Of a stretch of 7,308 nucleotides of DNA, positions 1-5,695 are shown one piece after another. The notes under the pieces are model-generated. The model was given only the letters and a program-made list of their open reading frames with translations. It did no database searches and was not told the origin of the DNA. The first letter of the stretch is position 1; every line of letters starts with the position of its first letter. Location of the stretch: NCBI GenBank assembly GCA_039583705.1, contig JAVKSM010000135.1, forward strand, positions 1-7,308. The letters run 5' to 3'. Origin of the DNA: JAVKSM01 sp039583705 (GTDB taxonomy: Bacteria; Actinomycetota; Actinomycetes; Mycobacteriales; Pseudonocardiaceae). The position numbers and the translations under genes are program-made.

Positions 1-273
1 GGCCACGGGCGCGGCGGCGGAAACGACCGGCGCGGCGGCGGAGACCACGGGCGCGGCGGCGGAAACGACCGGCGCGGCGACGGAGACCACCGGGGCACCG
101 GACACCGCGGCCACCGACACCGGCGGCACAGTGGGAACGGACGGCTCGGCTGCGGCCGACCCCGACCCGAGGAACCACGCCAACGCCACCATTGCACTGG
201 TGAGGCCGACGGTCGCCGCGACCCGGCCCAGGGCGCGGCGAAACCCGGCAAGCGCCGAACCCGCACCCGTCAC
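1..273 (-). CDS. Secreted alanine/valine/proline-rich repeat protein, 5' part only (C-terminus beyond left edge)
   Basis: I do not recognise the family. The minus strand is open from a GTG at 273-271 to the window edge, giving 91 codons. The start is supported by a GGAGGG ribosome binding site 6 nt upstream. The first ~42 residues look like an export signal: a short n-region with FRR at 11-13, a hydrophobic stretch at about 18-36 (VAATVGLTSAMVALAWFL), then GSGSAAA followed by EP, giving a signal-peptidase-like site near residues 40-43. A proline/valine-rich spacer follows, and from about residue 60 a heptad PVVSAAA repeats until the edge (variant PVVSVAA first). The product is inferred to be extracytoplasmic; the repeat could be a wall-spanning or flexible linker before a domain that lies outside the window. 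The RR pair is not a good Tat motif. The plus strand is also open here (see rejected items). Gene confidence is fairly good, function unknown. Confidence 0.7.
   Translation of the reverse strand, partial: MTGAGSALAGFRRALGRVAATVGLTSAMVALAWFLGSGSAAAEPSVPTVPPVSVAAVSGAPVVSVAAPVVSAAAPVVSAAAPVVSAAAPVA
4..87. repeat. Tandem 42-bp direct repeat, two copies, each built of two 21-bp halves
   Basis: Positions 4-45 and 46-87 are identical except for position 38 (G) versus 80 (A). Each 42-bp copy holds two 21-bp halves that encode the same minus-strand heptad PVVSAAA with different synonymous codons (CCG GTC GTT versus CCC GTG GTC). The single difference changes one alanine to valine. The array continues towards the left edge, so the full copy number is unknown. 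Confidence 0.85.
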
Positions 274-279
274 CGCGCA

Positions 280-285
280 CCCTCC
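280..285 (-). promoter_or_regulatory. Ribosome binding site (GGAGGG) for the secreted repeat protein
   Basis: On the minus strand GGAGGG lies 6 nt before the GTG at 273. It decides this start and supports the minus-strand reading of the repeat region. Confidence 0.65.
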
Positions 286-312
286 GACACCACACCGGGT
301 ACTCCAGCGACC

Positions 313-318
313 AATGTA
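313..318 (-). promoter_or_regulatory. Possible -10 box (TACATT) for the secreted repeat protein
   Basis: Reading the minus strand, TACATT fits the actinobacterial TAnnnT consensus. It would place the transcript start about 32 nt before the GTG, leaving room for the GGAGGG site. No convincing -35 is visible about 17 bp further up. The divergent intergenic region (274-493) shows no other clear element on this strand. Confidence 0.35.
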
Positions 319-480
319 ACGGGCCGGATGCCAGCCCGATACGGCGTCGCCCATATCACGTAACACGGATCGAGGGGCAGACGGTCGCGAGGGCGTGTCG
401 GGTGAAGCCGGGGAGAGCCGCTGGGCACCGGGGAGGGCGGGCCGTCCTTCGCTCGATCCCCGGGAACCGCCCACAGCGGG

Positions 481-486
481 CACAAT
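481..486 (+). promoter_or_regulatory. Candidate -10 box (CACAAT) for a leaderless DUF445 transcript
   Basis: CACAAT matches the -10 consensus TATAAT at four of six positions and ends 7 nt before GTG 494. No Shine-Dalgarno sequence is visible before that GTG, so a transcript starting at the codon itself is the simplest reading. No clear -35 is seen. Confidence 0.4.
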
Positions 487-493
487 CGAGCGG

Positions 494-1834
494 GTGCAGA
501 CCCGGACTGAGGCGACGCCCACGCCGCGTCCGCCCGGACCCACCGGCGTGTCGGCGACCGCGGTGCTGGCGGGCTCCGTGCTCGGCGGGCGTGACGAGGC
601 CGTCGGCCGGCGCGAGCTGCGCCGCGGCAAGGCGGTGGCGTTGGCATTCCTGCTCGCCGCGACGGTCGTCTTCCTCGGTTTCCGGGCCTGGGAGCTGCAT
701 GGCGGTCCGGCCTGGGCGGCCTACGTCCGGGCCGCCGCCGAGGCCGGCATGGTGGGCGCGCTGGCGGACTGGTTCGCGGTCACGGCGCTGTTCCGGCACC
801 CGCTGGGCATCCCGATCCCGCACACGGCGATCATCCCGACGAAGAAGGACGCCCTGGGCCACAGCCTCAGCGACTTCGTCGGGTCCAACTTCCTGGCCGT
901 CGATGTCATCACCGACAAGCTGCGACGGGCGCAGGTGCCGCTGCGGTTCGGCCGCTGGCTCGCCCAGCGGGCCAATGCGGACCGGGCCACCGCCGAGCTG
1001 GCGACGATGGTGCGCGGCGCGGTCGCGGTGCTGCGCGACGAGGACGTCCAGGCCGTCATCGACCAGGTGATCACCCGGCGGCTGCTGGCCCAGCCGTGGG
1101 GTCCGGCCCTGGGCAAGCTGCTCGGTCAGGTGCTCGCTGACGCCGCCCACAGCAACCTCGTCGACCTGGTGTGCGACCGCGCCTACGACTGGGTGCGCGA
1201 CAACCACGAGAGCGTGGCGCGGGTGGTGTCCGAGCACTCGCCGAGCTGGTCGCCCCGCTTCGTCGACGACCTGCTCGGCGACAAGGTGTACTCCGAGGTG
1301 CTGTCGCTGGCCTGGGAGGTGAAAACCGACCCGGACCACCCCATGCGGAAAGCCGTCGACGGCTTCCTGTCCGACTTCGCCGAGGACCTGCAGCACGATC
1401 CGGACACGATCGCCCGCGCCGAGCAGTTCAAGCGGCAGATCCTCGCGCACCCTGAGGTCCACGGCCTCATCTCGGCGGCGTGGAGCACCGCCAAGACGAT
1501 GCTGCTCGACGCCGCCGAGGACCCGTCCAGCGAGCTGCGCCTGCGGGTCACGGAAACGCTGATGCAGGTCGGCCGCCGGCTGGTCTTCGACGCCGGGCTG
1601 CGCGAGAAGCTGGACGGCTGGCTGGCCGACGCCGCCGGCTACGTCGTGCGGCACTACGCGGCGGAGATCACCACAGTGATCACCGACACCGTGGAGCGGT
1701 GGGACGGCGCGGAGACCGCCCGCAAGGTAGAGCTGCAGGTCGGCCGGGACCTGCAGTTCATCCGGATCAACGGCACGGTCGTCGGCGCGTTCGCCGGCCT
1801 GCTCATCTACACGATCTCCCAGCTCGTGCTCTGA
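494..1834 (+). CDS. DUF445 family membrane-anchored protein
   Basis: 446 aa. A proline-rich cytosolic-looking N-terminus (1-45) precedes one hydrophobic segment at about 47-66. The family hallmark block follows at about 83-133: EAGMVGALADWFAVTALFRHP, PIPHTAIIP, then KKDALGHSLSDFVGSNFL. A long, charged, largely helical region without obvious catalytic motifs fills 140-410. The conserved C-terminal block (VELQVGRDLQFIRINGTVVGA, 412-432) ends in a short hydrophobic tail. The biochemical role of DUF445 is not established. The open frame extends to a GTG at 395, but I prefer GTG 494: the 33 extra codons have lower GC at third position (about 73% versus about 88% just after 494), look unconserved, and a -10-like box sits directly before 494. 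The gene is monocistronic or first of its strand; the next gene has its own promoter. As I recall, the mycobacterial counterpart is Rv0473, upstream of the XRE regulator gene. Confidence 0.88.
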   Translation: MQTRTEATPTPRPPGPTGVSATAVLAGSVLGGRDEAVGRRELRRGKAVALAFLLAATVVFLGFRAWELHGGPAWAAYVRAAAEAGMVGALADWFAVTALFRHPLGIPIPHTAIIPTKKDALGHSLSDFVGSNFLAVDVITDKLRRAQVPLRFGRWLAQRANADRATAELATMVRGAVAVLRDEDVQAVIDQVITRRLLAQPWGPALGKLLGQVLADAAHSNLVDLVCDRAYDWVRDNHESVARVVSEHSPSWSPRFVDDLLGDKVYSEVLSLAWEVKTDPDHPMRKAVDGFLSDFAEDLQHDPDTIARAEQFKRQILAHPEVHGLISAAWSTAKTMLLDAAEDPSSELRLRVTETLMQVGRRLVFDAGLREKLDGWLADAAGYVVRHYAAEITTVITDTVERWDGAETARKVELQVGRDLQFIRINGTVVGAFAGLLIYTISQLVL

Positions 1835-1892
1835 GCCGGCGCGGGTCCGGAGACTCGTGCAGCCGTCCCACGCGACCGTATCTCTGCTCGTC

Positions 1893-1898
1893 TACCCT
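1893..1898 (+). promoter_or_regulatory. -10 box (TACCCT) for a leaderless drrA-type transcript
   Basis: TACCCT fits TAnnnT and ends 6 nt before GTG 1905, which lacks a Shine-Dalgarno sequence. This spacing puts the transcription start on the start codon. A -35 at 17-18 bp is not recognisable. Confidence 0.6.
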
Positions 1899-1904
1899 CG
1901 TCAG

Positions 1905-2918
1905 GTGGCCCGACCCACGGCCGGCCCCGCCGTCGCAGCGCAGTCGCTGGTGAAGACCTACGGTCCCACCCGCGCCCTTGACGGCGTGGACCTGGAGATC
2001 GCGGCGGGCACGGTGTTCGGGCTGCTCGGGCCGAACGGCGCCGGCAAGACCACGACGGTCCGCATCCTCACCACGCTGCTGCGGCCCACTTACGGCCGGG
2101 CCTGGGTGGCCGGGCGCGACGTGCTCGCCGAGCCGGAGGCGGTGCGCCGGCGCATCGGGCTGTCCGGCCAGTACGCCGCCGTCGACGAGAACCTCACCGG
2201 CCGGGAGAACCTCTACCTCGTCGGCCGGCTCTACGGGATGTCGCGCAGCGACGCGACGGACCGGGCGGGTGAGCTGCTGGGCCGTTTCCGGCTCATCGAG
2301 GAGGCCGACCGCCCCTCCCGCACCTACTCCGGCGGCACCCGACGGCGCCTGGACCTGGCCGGCGCGTTGGTGGCCAGCCCACCGGTCGTCGTGCTCGACG
2401 AGCCCACCACCGGGCTGGACCCTCGGGGCCGCGCCGACACCTGGGAGGCCATCGGGGAGCTGGTCGGCGACGGCACGACCGTGCTGCTCACGACCCAGTA
2501 CCTGGAGGAGGCCGACCAGCTCGCGTCGATGATCGCCGTCATCGACCGCGGCCGCGTGATCGCACACGGCAGCGCCGCAGAGCTCAAGGCCAGGTTGGGC
2601 GGCGAGCGGCTGGAGCTGGCCGTGGACGCCTCGCGCGACCTGCCGCTGGCGGCCCGGGTGCTGGCCGAGGTCGGCACCGGAGCGCCGGTGCTCGACGACC
2701 GGCTCGGCCGGGCGTCGGTGGTGGTCGAGCACGGTGCCGGGGCGCTGGTGGCGGCGCTGCGCCGGCTGGAGTGGCACGGCGTCGCGGTCCACGACGTGGG
2801 GCTGCACCGGCCGACCCTGGACGACGTGTTCCTCGCGCTGACCGGGCAGTCCGCGCACCACGAGCCGGAGCGGCGCCTGGGGCGGGGCCGTCACCGCATG
2901 TCACGGAGCATGCGGTGA
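1905..2918 (+). CDS. ABC transporter ATP-binding protein, DrrA (daunorubicin resistance) family
   Basis: 337 aa from GTG 1905; about the usual DrrA length. It should hydrolyse ATP to drive export by the permease encoded next. Motifs in order: Walker A GPNGAGKT (42-49); Q-loop region GLSGQYAAVDENLTGREN (85-102); signature YSGGTRRRLDLAGAL (141-155); Walker B VVVLDEP with D165 and E166 (161-167), followed by TTGLDP; switch region LLTTQYLEEAD (194-204), where Q198 stands in the place of the classical H-loop histidine. That Gln occurs in DrrA-type proteins as I recall. The C-terminal part (about 220-315) is the regulatory extension typical of the family, ending in RPTLDDVFLALTG. The last ~23 residues are basic and probably unstructured. 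The in-frame ATG-like start upstream (1857) is rejected because the leaderless -10 points to 1905. The stop overlaps the permease start by 4 nt. The substrate is not shown by sequence; hydrophobic drug or lipid export is inference from the family. Confidence 0.93.
   Translation: MARPTAGPAVAAQSLVKTYGPTRALDGVDLEIAAGTVFGLLGPNGAGKTTTVRILTTLLRPTYGRAWVAGRDVLAEPEAVRRRIGLSGQYAAVDENLTGRENLYLVGRLYGMSRSDATDRAGELLGRFRLIEEADRPSRTYSGGTRRRLDLAGALVASPPVVVLDEPTTGLDPRGRADTWEAIGELVGDGTTVLLTTQYLEEADQLASMIAVIDRGRVIAHGSAAELKARLGGERLELAVDASRDLPLAARVLAEVGTGAPVLDDRLGRASVVVEHGAGALVAALRRLEWHGVAVHDVGLHRPTLDDVFLALTGQSAHHEPERRLGRGRHRMSRSMR
2905..2908 (+). promoter_or_regulatory. Ribosome binding site (GGAG) for the ABC permease
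   Basis: GGAG lies inside the end of the ATPase gene, 6 nt before GTG 2915. With the GTGA start/stop overlap it indicates translational coupling, and it decides the permease start over longer in-frame extensions reaching back to 2771. Confidence 0.65.
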
Positions 2919-3880
2919 GCACGTCGGAGATCGCCGCGAACGGCCGGGGTCGGCTGCCGAGGGCAGGCGAGCGGTACCGTCCCGACCCGGCCGACCTCGC
3001 CGGGGACCTCACCGCGCCGCTGCCCGGGGTTGCGGGAGTGCCACTGGACACCGCCGTTCCCGCCGGGTTCGCACCGGGCGCGTCGGGCCCGCTCAAGATT
3101 CTCCGTGACGCCGGCCTGGTGATCTGGCGCAACGTCGTGACGATGCGGCGGATGCCCGACACCCTGGTCACCGCGATGGTGCAGCCGCTGATGTTCGTGC
3201 TGCTCTTCGCCTACGTCTTCGCGGGCAGCCTGGGCGGTGCGTCCTACCGGGAGTTCCTGCTCGCCGGCATCTGTGTCCAGACGGTCACCTTCCACGCCGC
3301 CTTCACCACCGTCGGGATGGCCAACGACCTGCACAAGGGCATCATCGAGCGGTTCCGGTCGTTGCCGATCTCCCGGCTGGCGGTGATCCTCGGCCGCACC
3401 TGCTCCGACCTGGTGCTCAACGCGCTGTCGCTGGCCGTGGTCTCGGTGCTCGGGCTGCTCGTGGGCTGGCGGATCCACGGCAGCCCGCTCGACGCGGTCA
3501 CAGCCTACCTGCTGCTGCTGGCCTTCGCCTTCGCGCTGTCCTGGGTCGGGGCGCTCATCGGGCTGGTCGTGCGCAGCGTCGAGGTGGCACAGGCGGTGGG
3601 GTTGTTGTGGTTGTTCCCGCTGACGTTCGTCTCCTCGGCGTTCGTCTCGGCGCAGAACATGCCGGGGCCGCTGCGGGCCTTCGCCGAGTGGAACCCCGTC
3701 ACCGCCGTCGCCGACGCGGCCAGGAAGCTGTTCGGCAACCCCATCCCACCCAGCCTACCGCAGCCTGAGGGCTGGCCGGCCCAGCATGCGGTGTCCTACG
3801 CGGCGCTGTGCTCGGTGCTCATCGTCGTCACGTTCATGCCGCTGGCGGCGGCCCGCTACCGCACGGTCTGCAGCCGGTAG
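2915..3880 (+). CDS. ABC-2 type transporter permease, DrrB family
   Basis: 321 aa integral membrane partner of the preceding ATPase; a dimer with two ATPase subunits is the family arrangement. Six hydrophobic segments at about 84-104, 114-135, 164-186, 195-219, 225-245 and 292-313. The ABC-2 family motifs are present: the cytoplasmic segment ERFRSLPISRLAVILGR (145-161), which in this family follows the second membrane segment, and EWNPVTAVADAARKL (258-272) before the last one. The first ~60 residues form a polar, Pro/Gly/Ala-rich extension (RPDPADLAGDLTAPLPG and following) ahead of the usual start of the family (LKILRDAGLVIWRNVV). The start GTG overlaps the ATPase stop (GTGA) and has its own GGAG. 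No third subunit or substrate-binding protein is present, as expected for a two-gene exporter. The substrate is unknown. Confidence 0.92.
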   Translation: MSTSEIAANGRGRLPRAGERYRPDPADLAGDLTAPLPGVAGVPLDTAVPAGFAPGASGPLKILRDAGLVIWRNVVTMRRMPDTLVTAMVQPLMFVLLFAYVFAGSLGGASYREFLLAGICVQTVTFHAAFTTVGMANDLHKGIIERFRSLPISRLAVILGRTCSDLVLNALSLAVVSVLGLLVGWRIHGSPLDAVTAYLLLLAFAFALSWVGALIGLVVRSVEVAQAVGLLWLFPLTFVSSAFVSAQNMPGPLRAFAEWNPVTAVADAARKLFGNPIPPSLPQPEGWPAQHAVSYAALCSVLIVVTFMPLAAARYRTVCSR

Positions 3881-3888
3881 GCCGGGCA

Positions 3889-3894
3889 TACCAT
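3889..3894 (+). promoter_or_regulatory. Candidate -10 box (TACCAT) for a leaderless P450 transcript
   Basis: TACCAT fits TAnnnT and ends 8 nt before ATG 3903, which lacks a Shine-Dalgarno sequence. It lies in the 22-bp gap after the permease stop. Read-through from the ABC genes is equally possible, since no terminator is seen in the gap. Confidence 0.45.
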
Positions 3895-3902
3895 TCGCCG
3901 CC

Positions 3903-5132
3903 ATGACGCAGCCGGCAGTCGTCCACCAGCTCGGCGAGGAGTTCCAGTGCGACCCGTACGCGGTCTACCGGCGGCTGCAGGCCGCGGGTCCGGTGCACCG
4001 GGTACGCACTCCCGACGGCGTGCAGGCGTGGCTCGTCACCAGCTACGAGCACGGCCGGCTGGCGCTGGCCGACCCCCGGCTCAGCCGCGACGTCGGGCGG
4101 GCCCTGGCGGACGGCGGCGCCACCCCCGAGCAGGTCGCCGCCGCCCAGCGCAACCCCGCGCTGCGCCGGCACATGCTCAACGCCGACCCGCCGGACCACA
4201 CGCGGCTGCGCACCCTGGTCGGGAAGGCGTTCACCATGCGCCGGGTCGAGGCGCTGCGGCCCCGGATCGAGGCGATCACCGACGAGTTGCTCGACGTCGT
4301 CGCACCGTGCGGGCACGCCGACCTCATCGACGAGTTCGCCTTCCCACTCCCGATGACCGTGATCTGTGAGCTGGTCGGGGTGCCGACGGCGGACCGCGAG
4401 ACGTTCCGACGGCTGTCGAACGTCATCGTCCAGGACGACTGCGACGCGGCTGAGATGGCCGCGGCTGCCGGAGAGATGGACGACTACCTCGTCGCGCTCG
4501 TCGCCGCGAAGCGGGAGGCGCCCGGCGAGGATCTGCTCAGCGGCCTGGTGGCGGCCCGCGACGAGGGCGACCGGCTGTCGGAGGACGAGCTGGTCGCCAT
4601 GCTCCTGCTGCTCCTGGTGGCCGGCTACGAGACCACGGTCAACCTCATCGGCAACGGTGCCCTCGCGCTGTTGCGGCACCCGGCGCAGCTTGCGGCGCTG
4701 CGCCGCGACCCCTCCCGGGCCGACGCCGCGGTCGAGGAGATGCTGCGGCTGGACGCCCCGCTCGGCACGTCCCTGATGCGCTTCGCCACCGTGGACCTGG
4801 AGATCGGCGGGGTGCGGGTAGCCCCCGGCGAGCTGGTGCTCGTCGCCCTGGGCGCGATCGGCCGGGACCCGGACCGTTTCCCCGACCCGGACGTGCTCGA
4901 GCCGGCGCGGGGCGACCGCGGCCACCTGAGTTTCGGGTTCGGCGTGCACCACTGCGTGGGCGCGCCGCTGGCCCGGCTGGAGGGCCGCATCGCGGTGCGG
5001 GAACTGCTGCGGCGGCTGCCGGGTCTGCGCCTGGCGGTTCCCGTGGAGCGGCTGCAGTGGCGGCCCAGCATGCTGATGCGCGGCCTGCGGCATCTGCCGG
5101 TGAGCTTCGCCCCGCAGCCGGCCGCCCAGTGA
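3903..5132 (+). CDS. Cytochrome P450, soluble class I bacterial type
   Basis: 409 aa, the normal length for a soluble actinobacterial P450 of the CYP105/CYP107 kind. It is expected to be a haem monooxygenase taking electrons from a ferredoxin and reductase. Motifs: helix C region with HMLNADPPDHTRLRTLVGKAF (90-110); I-helix oxygen-activation motif AGYETT (240-245, acid E243 and alcohol T244); ExxR as E279-MLR282; haem-binding loop FGFGVHHCVG with the axial cysteine at C351; then PLARLEGRIAVRELLRRLP. All key residues are present, so it should be active. ATG 3903 is chosen over an upstream in-frame start within the permease gene because homologous P450s begin close to this point and a TACCAT box lies just before it. 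No ferredoxin, reductase or biosynthetic gene is next to it. The substrate and CYP subfamily cannot be assigned; its place behind an exporter suggests, without proof, a shared small molecule. Confidence 0.94.
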   Translation: MTQPAVVHQLGEEFQCDPYAVYRRLQAAGPVHRVRTPDGVQAWLVTSYEHGRLALADPRLSRDVGRALADGGATPEQVAAAQRNPALRRHMLNADPPDHTRLRTLVGKAFTMRRVEALRPRIEAITDELLDVVAPCGHADLIDEFAFPLPMTVICELVGVPTADRETFRRLSNVIVQDDCDAAEMAAAAGEMDDYLVALVAAKREAPGEDLLSGLVAARDEGDRLSEDELVAMLLLLLVAGYETTVNLIGNGALALLRHPAQLAALRRDPSRADAAVEEMLRLDAPLGTSLMRFATVDLEIGGVRVAPGELVLVALGAIGRDPDRFPDPDVLEPARGDRGHLSFGFGVHHCVGAPLARLEGRIAVRELLRRLPGLRLAVPVERLQWRPSMLMRGLRHLPVSFAPQPAAQ

Positions 5133-5152
5133 CCGCTGGCGCGTGTCGATCC

Positions 5153-5169
5153 GCAAGCAACGTGCTTGC
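5153..5169. promoter_or_regulatory. Perfect inverted repeat, likely operator of the XRE regulator
   Basis: GCAAGCA-ACG-TGCTTGC has perfect 7-bp arms around 3 bp. Its right arm overlaps the putative -35 (5166-5171) of the regulator gene, a typical position for a repressor site. A transcription terminator for the P450 gene is the other reading, but no T-run follows and the 3-nt loop is tight. Confidence 0.5.
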
Positions 5170-5194
5170 TGAAGCTAGCGTCTCCGGGTACGTT
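5166..5194 (+). promoter_or_regulatory. Promoter TTGCTG-17 bp-TACGTT for the regulator/HbhA-like operon
   Basis: The -35 TTGCTG (5166-5171) and -10 TACGTT (5189-5194) are separated by exactly 17 bp, the best two-box promoter in the window. The start site would be near 5200-5202, about 31 nt before GTG 5233, leaving a short leader that carries the ribosome binding site. Confidence 0.55.
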
Positions 5195-5218
5195 CGGTGG
5201 TGTCATCGAGACCTCGAC

Positions 5219-5224
5219 GAGGGG
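5219..5224 (+). promoter_or_regulatory. Ribosome binding site (GAGGGG) for the XRE regulator
   Basis: GAGGGG lies 8 nt before GTG 5233 and favours that start over the in-frame GTGs at 5197, 5200 and 5224. Its GAGG overlaps the right arm of a small palindrome, CCTCG-A-CGAGG at 5212-5222. Confidence 0.55.
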
Positions 5225-5232
5225 TGATCCCG

Positions 5233-5643
5233 GTGGGCAGGGTCCCCGCCAAGGTGGAGGACGCGTTCGGCCTGCAGGGGGTGTCACAGGCCGTCGAGGA
5301 CCTCGGCAGCTTCATCCGCAGGCAGCGGGAAGGCGCGCGGGTGTCGTTGCGTCAGCTCGCGAAGCTCGCCGGGGTCAGCAACCCTTACCTCAGCCAAGTC
5401 GAGCGGGGCCTGCGCAAGCCCTCCGCCGAGATCCTGCAGCAGATCGCCAGAGCCCTGCGGATCTCCGCCGAGGTGCTCTACGTCCGGGCCGGGATCCTCG
5501 AACAACGCGCCGCCTCTCCCGTGGCCGACGCGCTGCTGGCCGACCCCGTGCTCAGCGAGCGCCAGAAGCAGGTACTGCTCGACGTCTACGAGTCGTTCCG
5601 GCGGGAAAGCCCGGGTTCGGTGTCCCGCGTCCAGACGCCATGA
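5233..5643 (+). CDS. XRE-family helix-turn-helix transcriptional regulator (MLDSR/Rv0474-like)
   Basis: 136 aa from GTG 5233. A Cro/cI-type DNA-binding domain covers about 24-86, with helix-turn-helix SLRQLAKLAGVSNPYLSQVERG at 38-59, then RKPSAEILQQIARALRISAEVLYVRAG. The C-terminal ~50 residues contain a helix, LLADPVLSERQKQVLLDVYESF, that may serve oligomerisation or ligand sensing. No metal- or cofactor-binding motif is evident. It is the first gene of a pair with the HbhA-like gene 52 bp downstream, and a palindrome overlapping its promoter suggests autoregulation. From memory, the same regulator/HbhA order occurs in mycobacteria (Rv0474-Rv0475), and in Rhodococcus the regulator of the lipid-droplet protein MLDS is of this type. 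The in-frame GTG 5200 could be a leaderless alternative start, because it coincides with the predicted transcription start; it would add 11 residues. Confidence 0.88.
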   Translation: MGRVPAKVEDAFGLQGVSQAVEDLGSFIRRQREGARVSLRQLAKLAGVSNPYLSQVERGLRKPSAEILQQIARALRISAEVLYVRAGILEQRAASPVADALLADPVLSERQKQVLLDVYESFRRESPGSVSRVQTP

Positions 5644-5681
5644 GCCCCTCGCGGGGACGACCGACCACCGAACCGTCCCAC

Positions 5682-5687
5682 GAGGAG
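5682..5687 (+). promoter_or_regulatory. Ribosome binding site (GAGGAG) for the HbhA-like gene
   Basis: GAGGAG is 8 nt before ATG 5696. It rules out the in-frame GTG at 5687, which overlaps the site itself. Confidence 0.7.
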
Positions 5688-5695
5688 TGATCAGG

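Noticed and set aside
1..87. CRISPR-like array
   Set aside because: The repeats are tandem, coding, 21/42 bp long and have no spacers.
2..319. Plus-strand open frame with a TTGAAAE repeat ending at TAA 317-319
   Set aside because: The 21-bp repeat is open on both strands. The minus-strand reading has a strong ribosome binding site, a convincing signal peptide and better GC at third positions (about 84% versus about 77%), so the plus frame is taken as a shadow; it cannot be fully excluded without the sequence to the left.
395..493. Upstream in-frame extension of the DUF445 gene from GTG 395
   Set aside because: Weaker third-position GC, unconserved-looking Pro/Gly/Arg-rich residues and no ribosome binding site; a -10-like box lies directly before GTG 494.
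356..1654. Long minus-strand open frame (432 codons) opposite the DUF445 gene
   Set aside because: The translation is His/Arg/Gln-rich without family features, and the opposite strand carries clear DUF445 motifs; long antisense frames are usual in very GC-rich coding DNA.
3834..5156. Minus-strand open frame (440 codons) opposite the P450 gene
   Set aside because: The plus strand has every P450 signature; this frame is a GC-driven shadow with no recognisable domain or start signal.
5645..5656. CCCC-TCGC-GGGG hairpin just after the regulator stop
   Set aside because: Only four pairs and common by chance at this GC content; the next gene has its own ribosome binding site and no promoter-like box, so a terminator here is unlikely.
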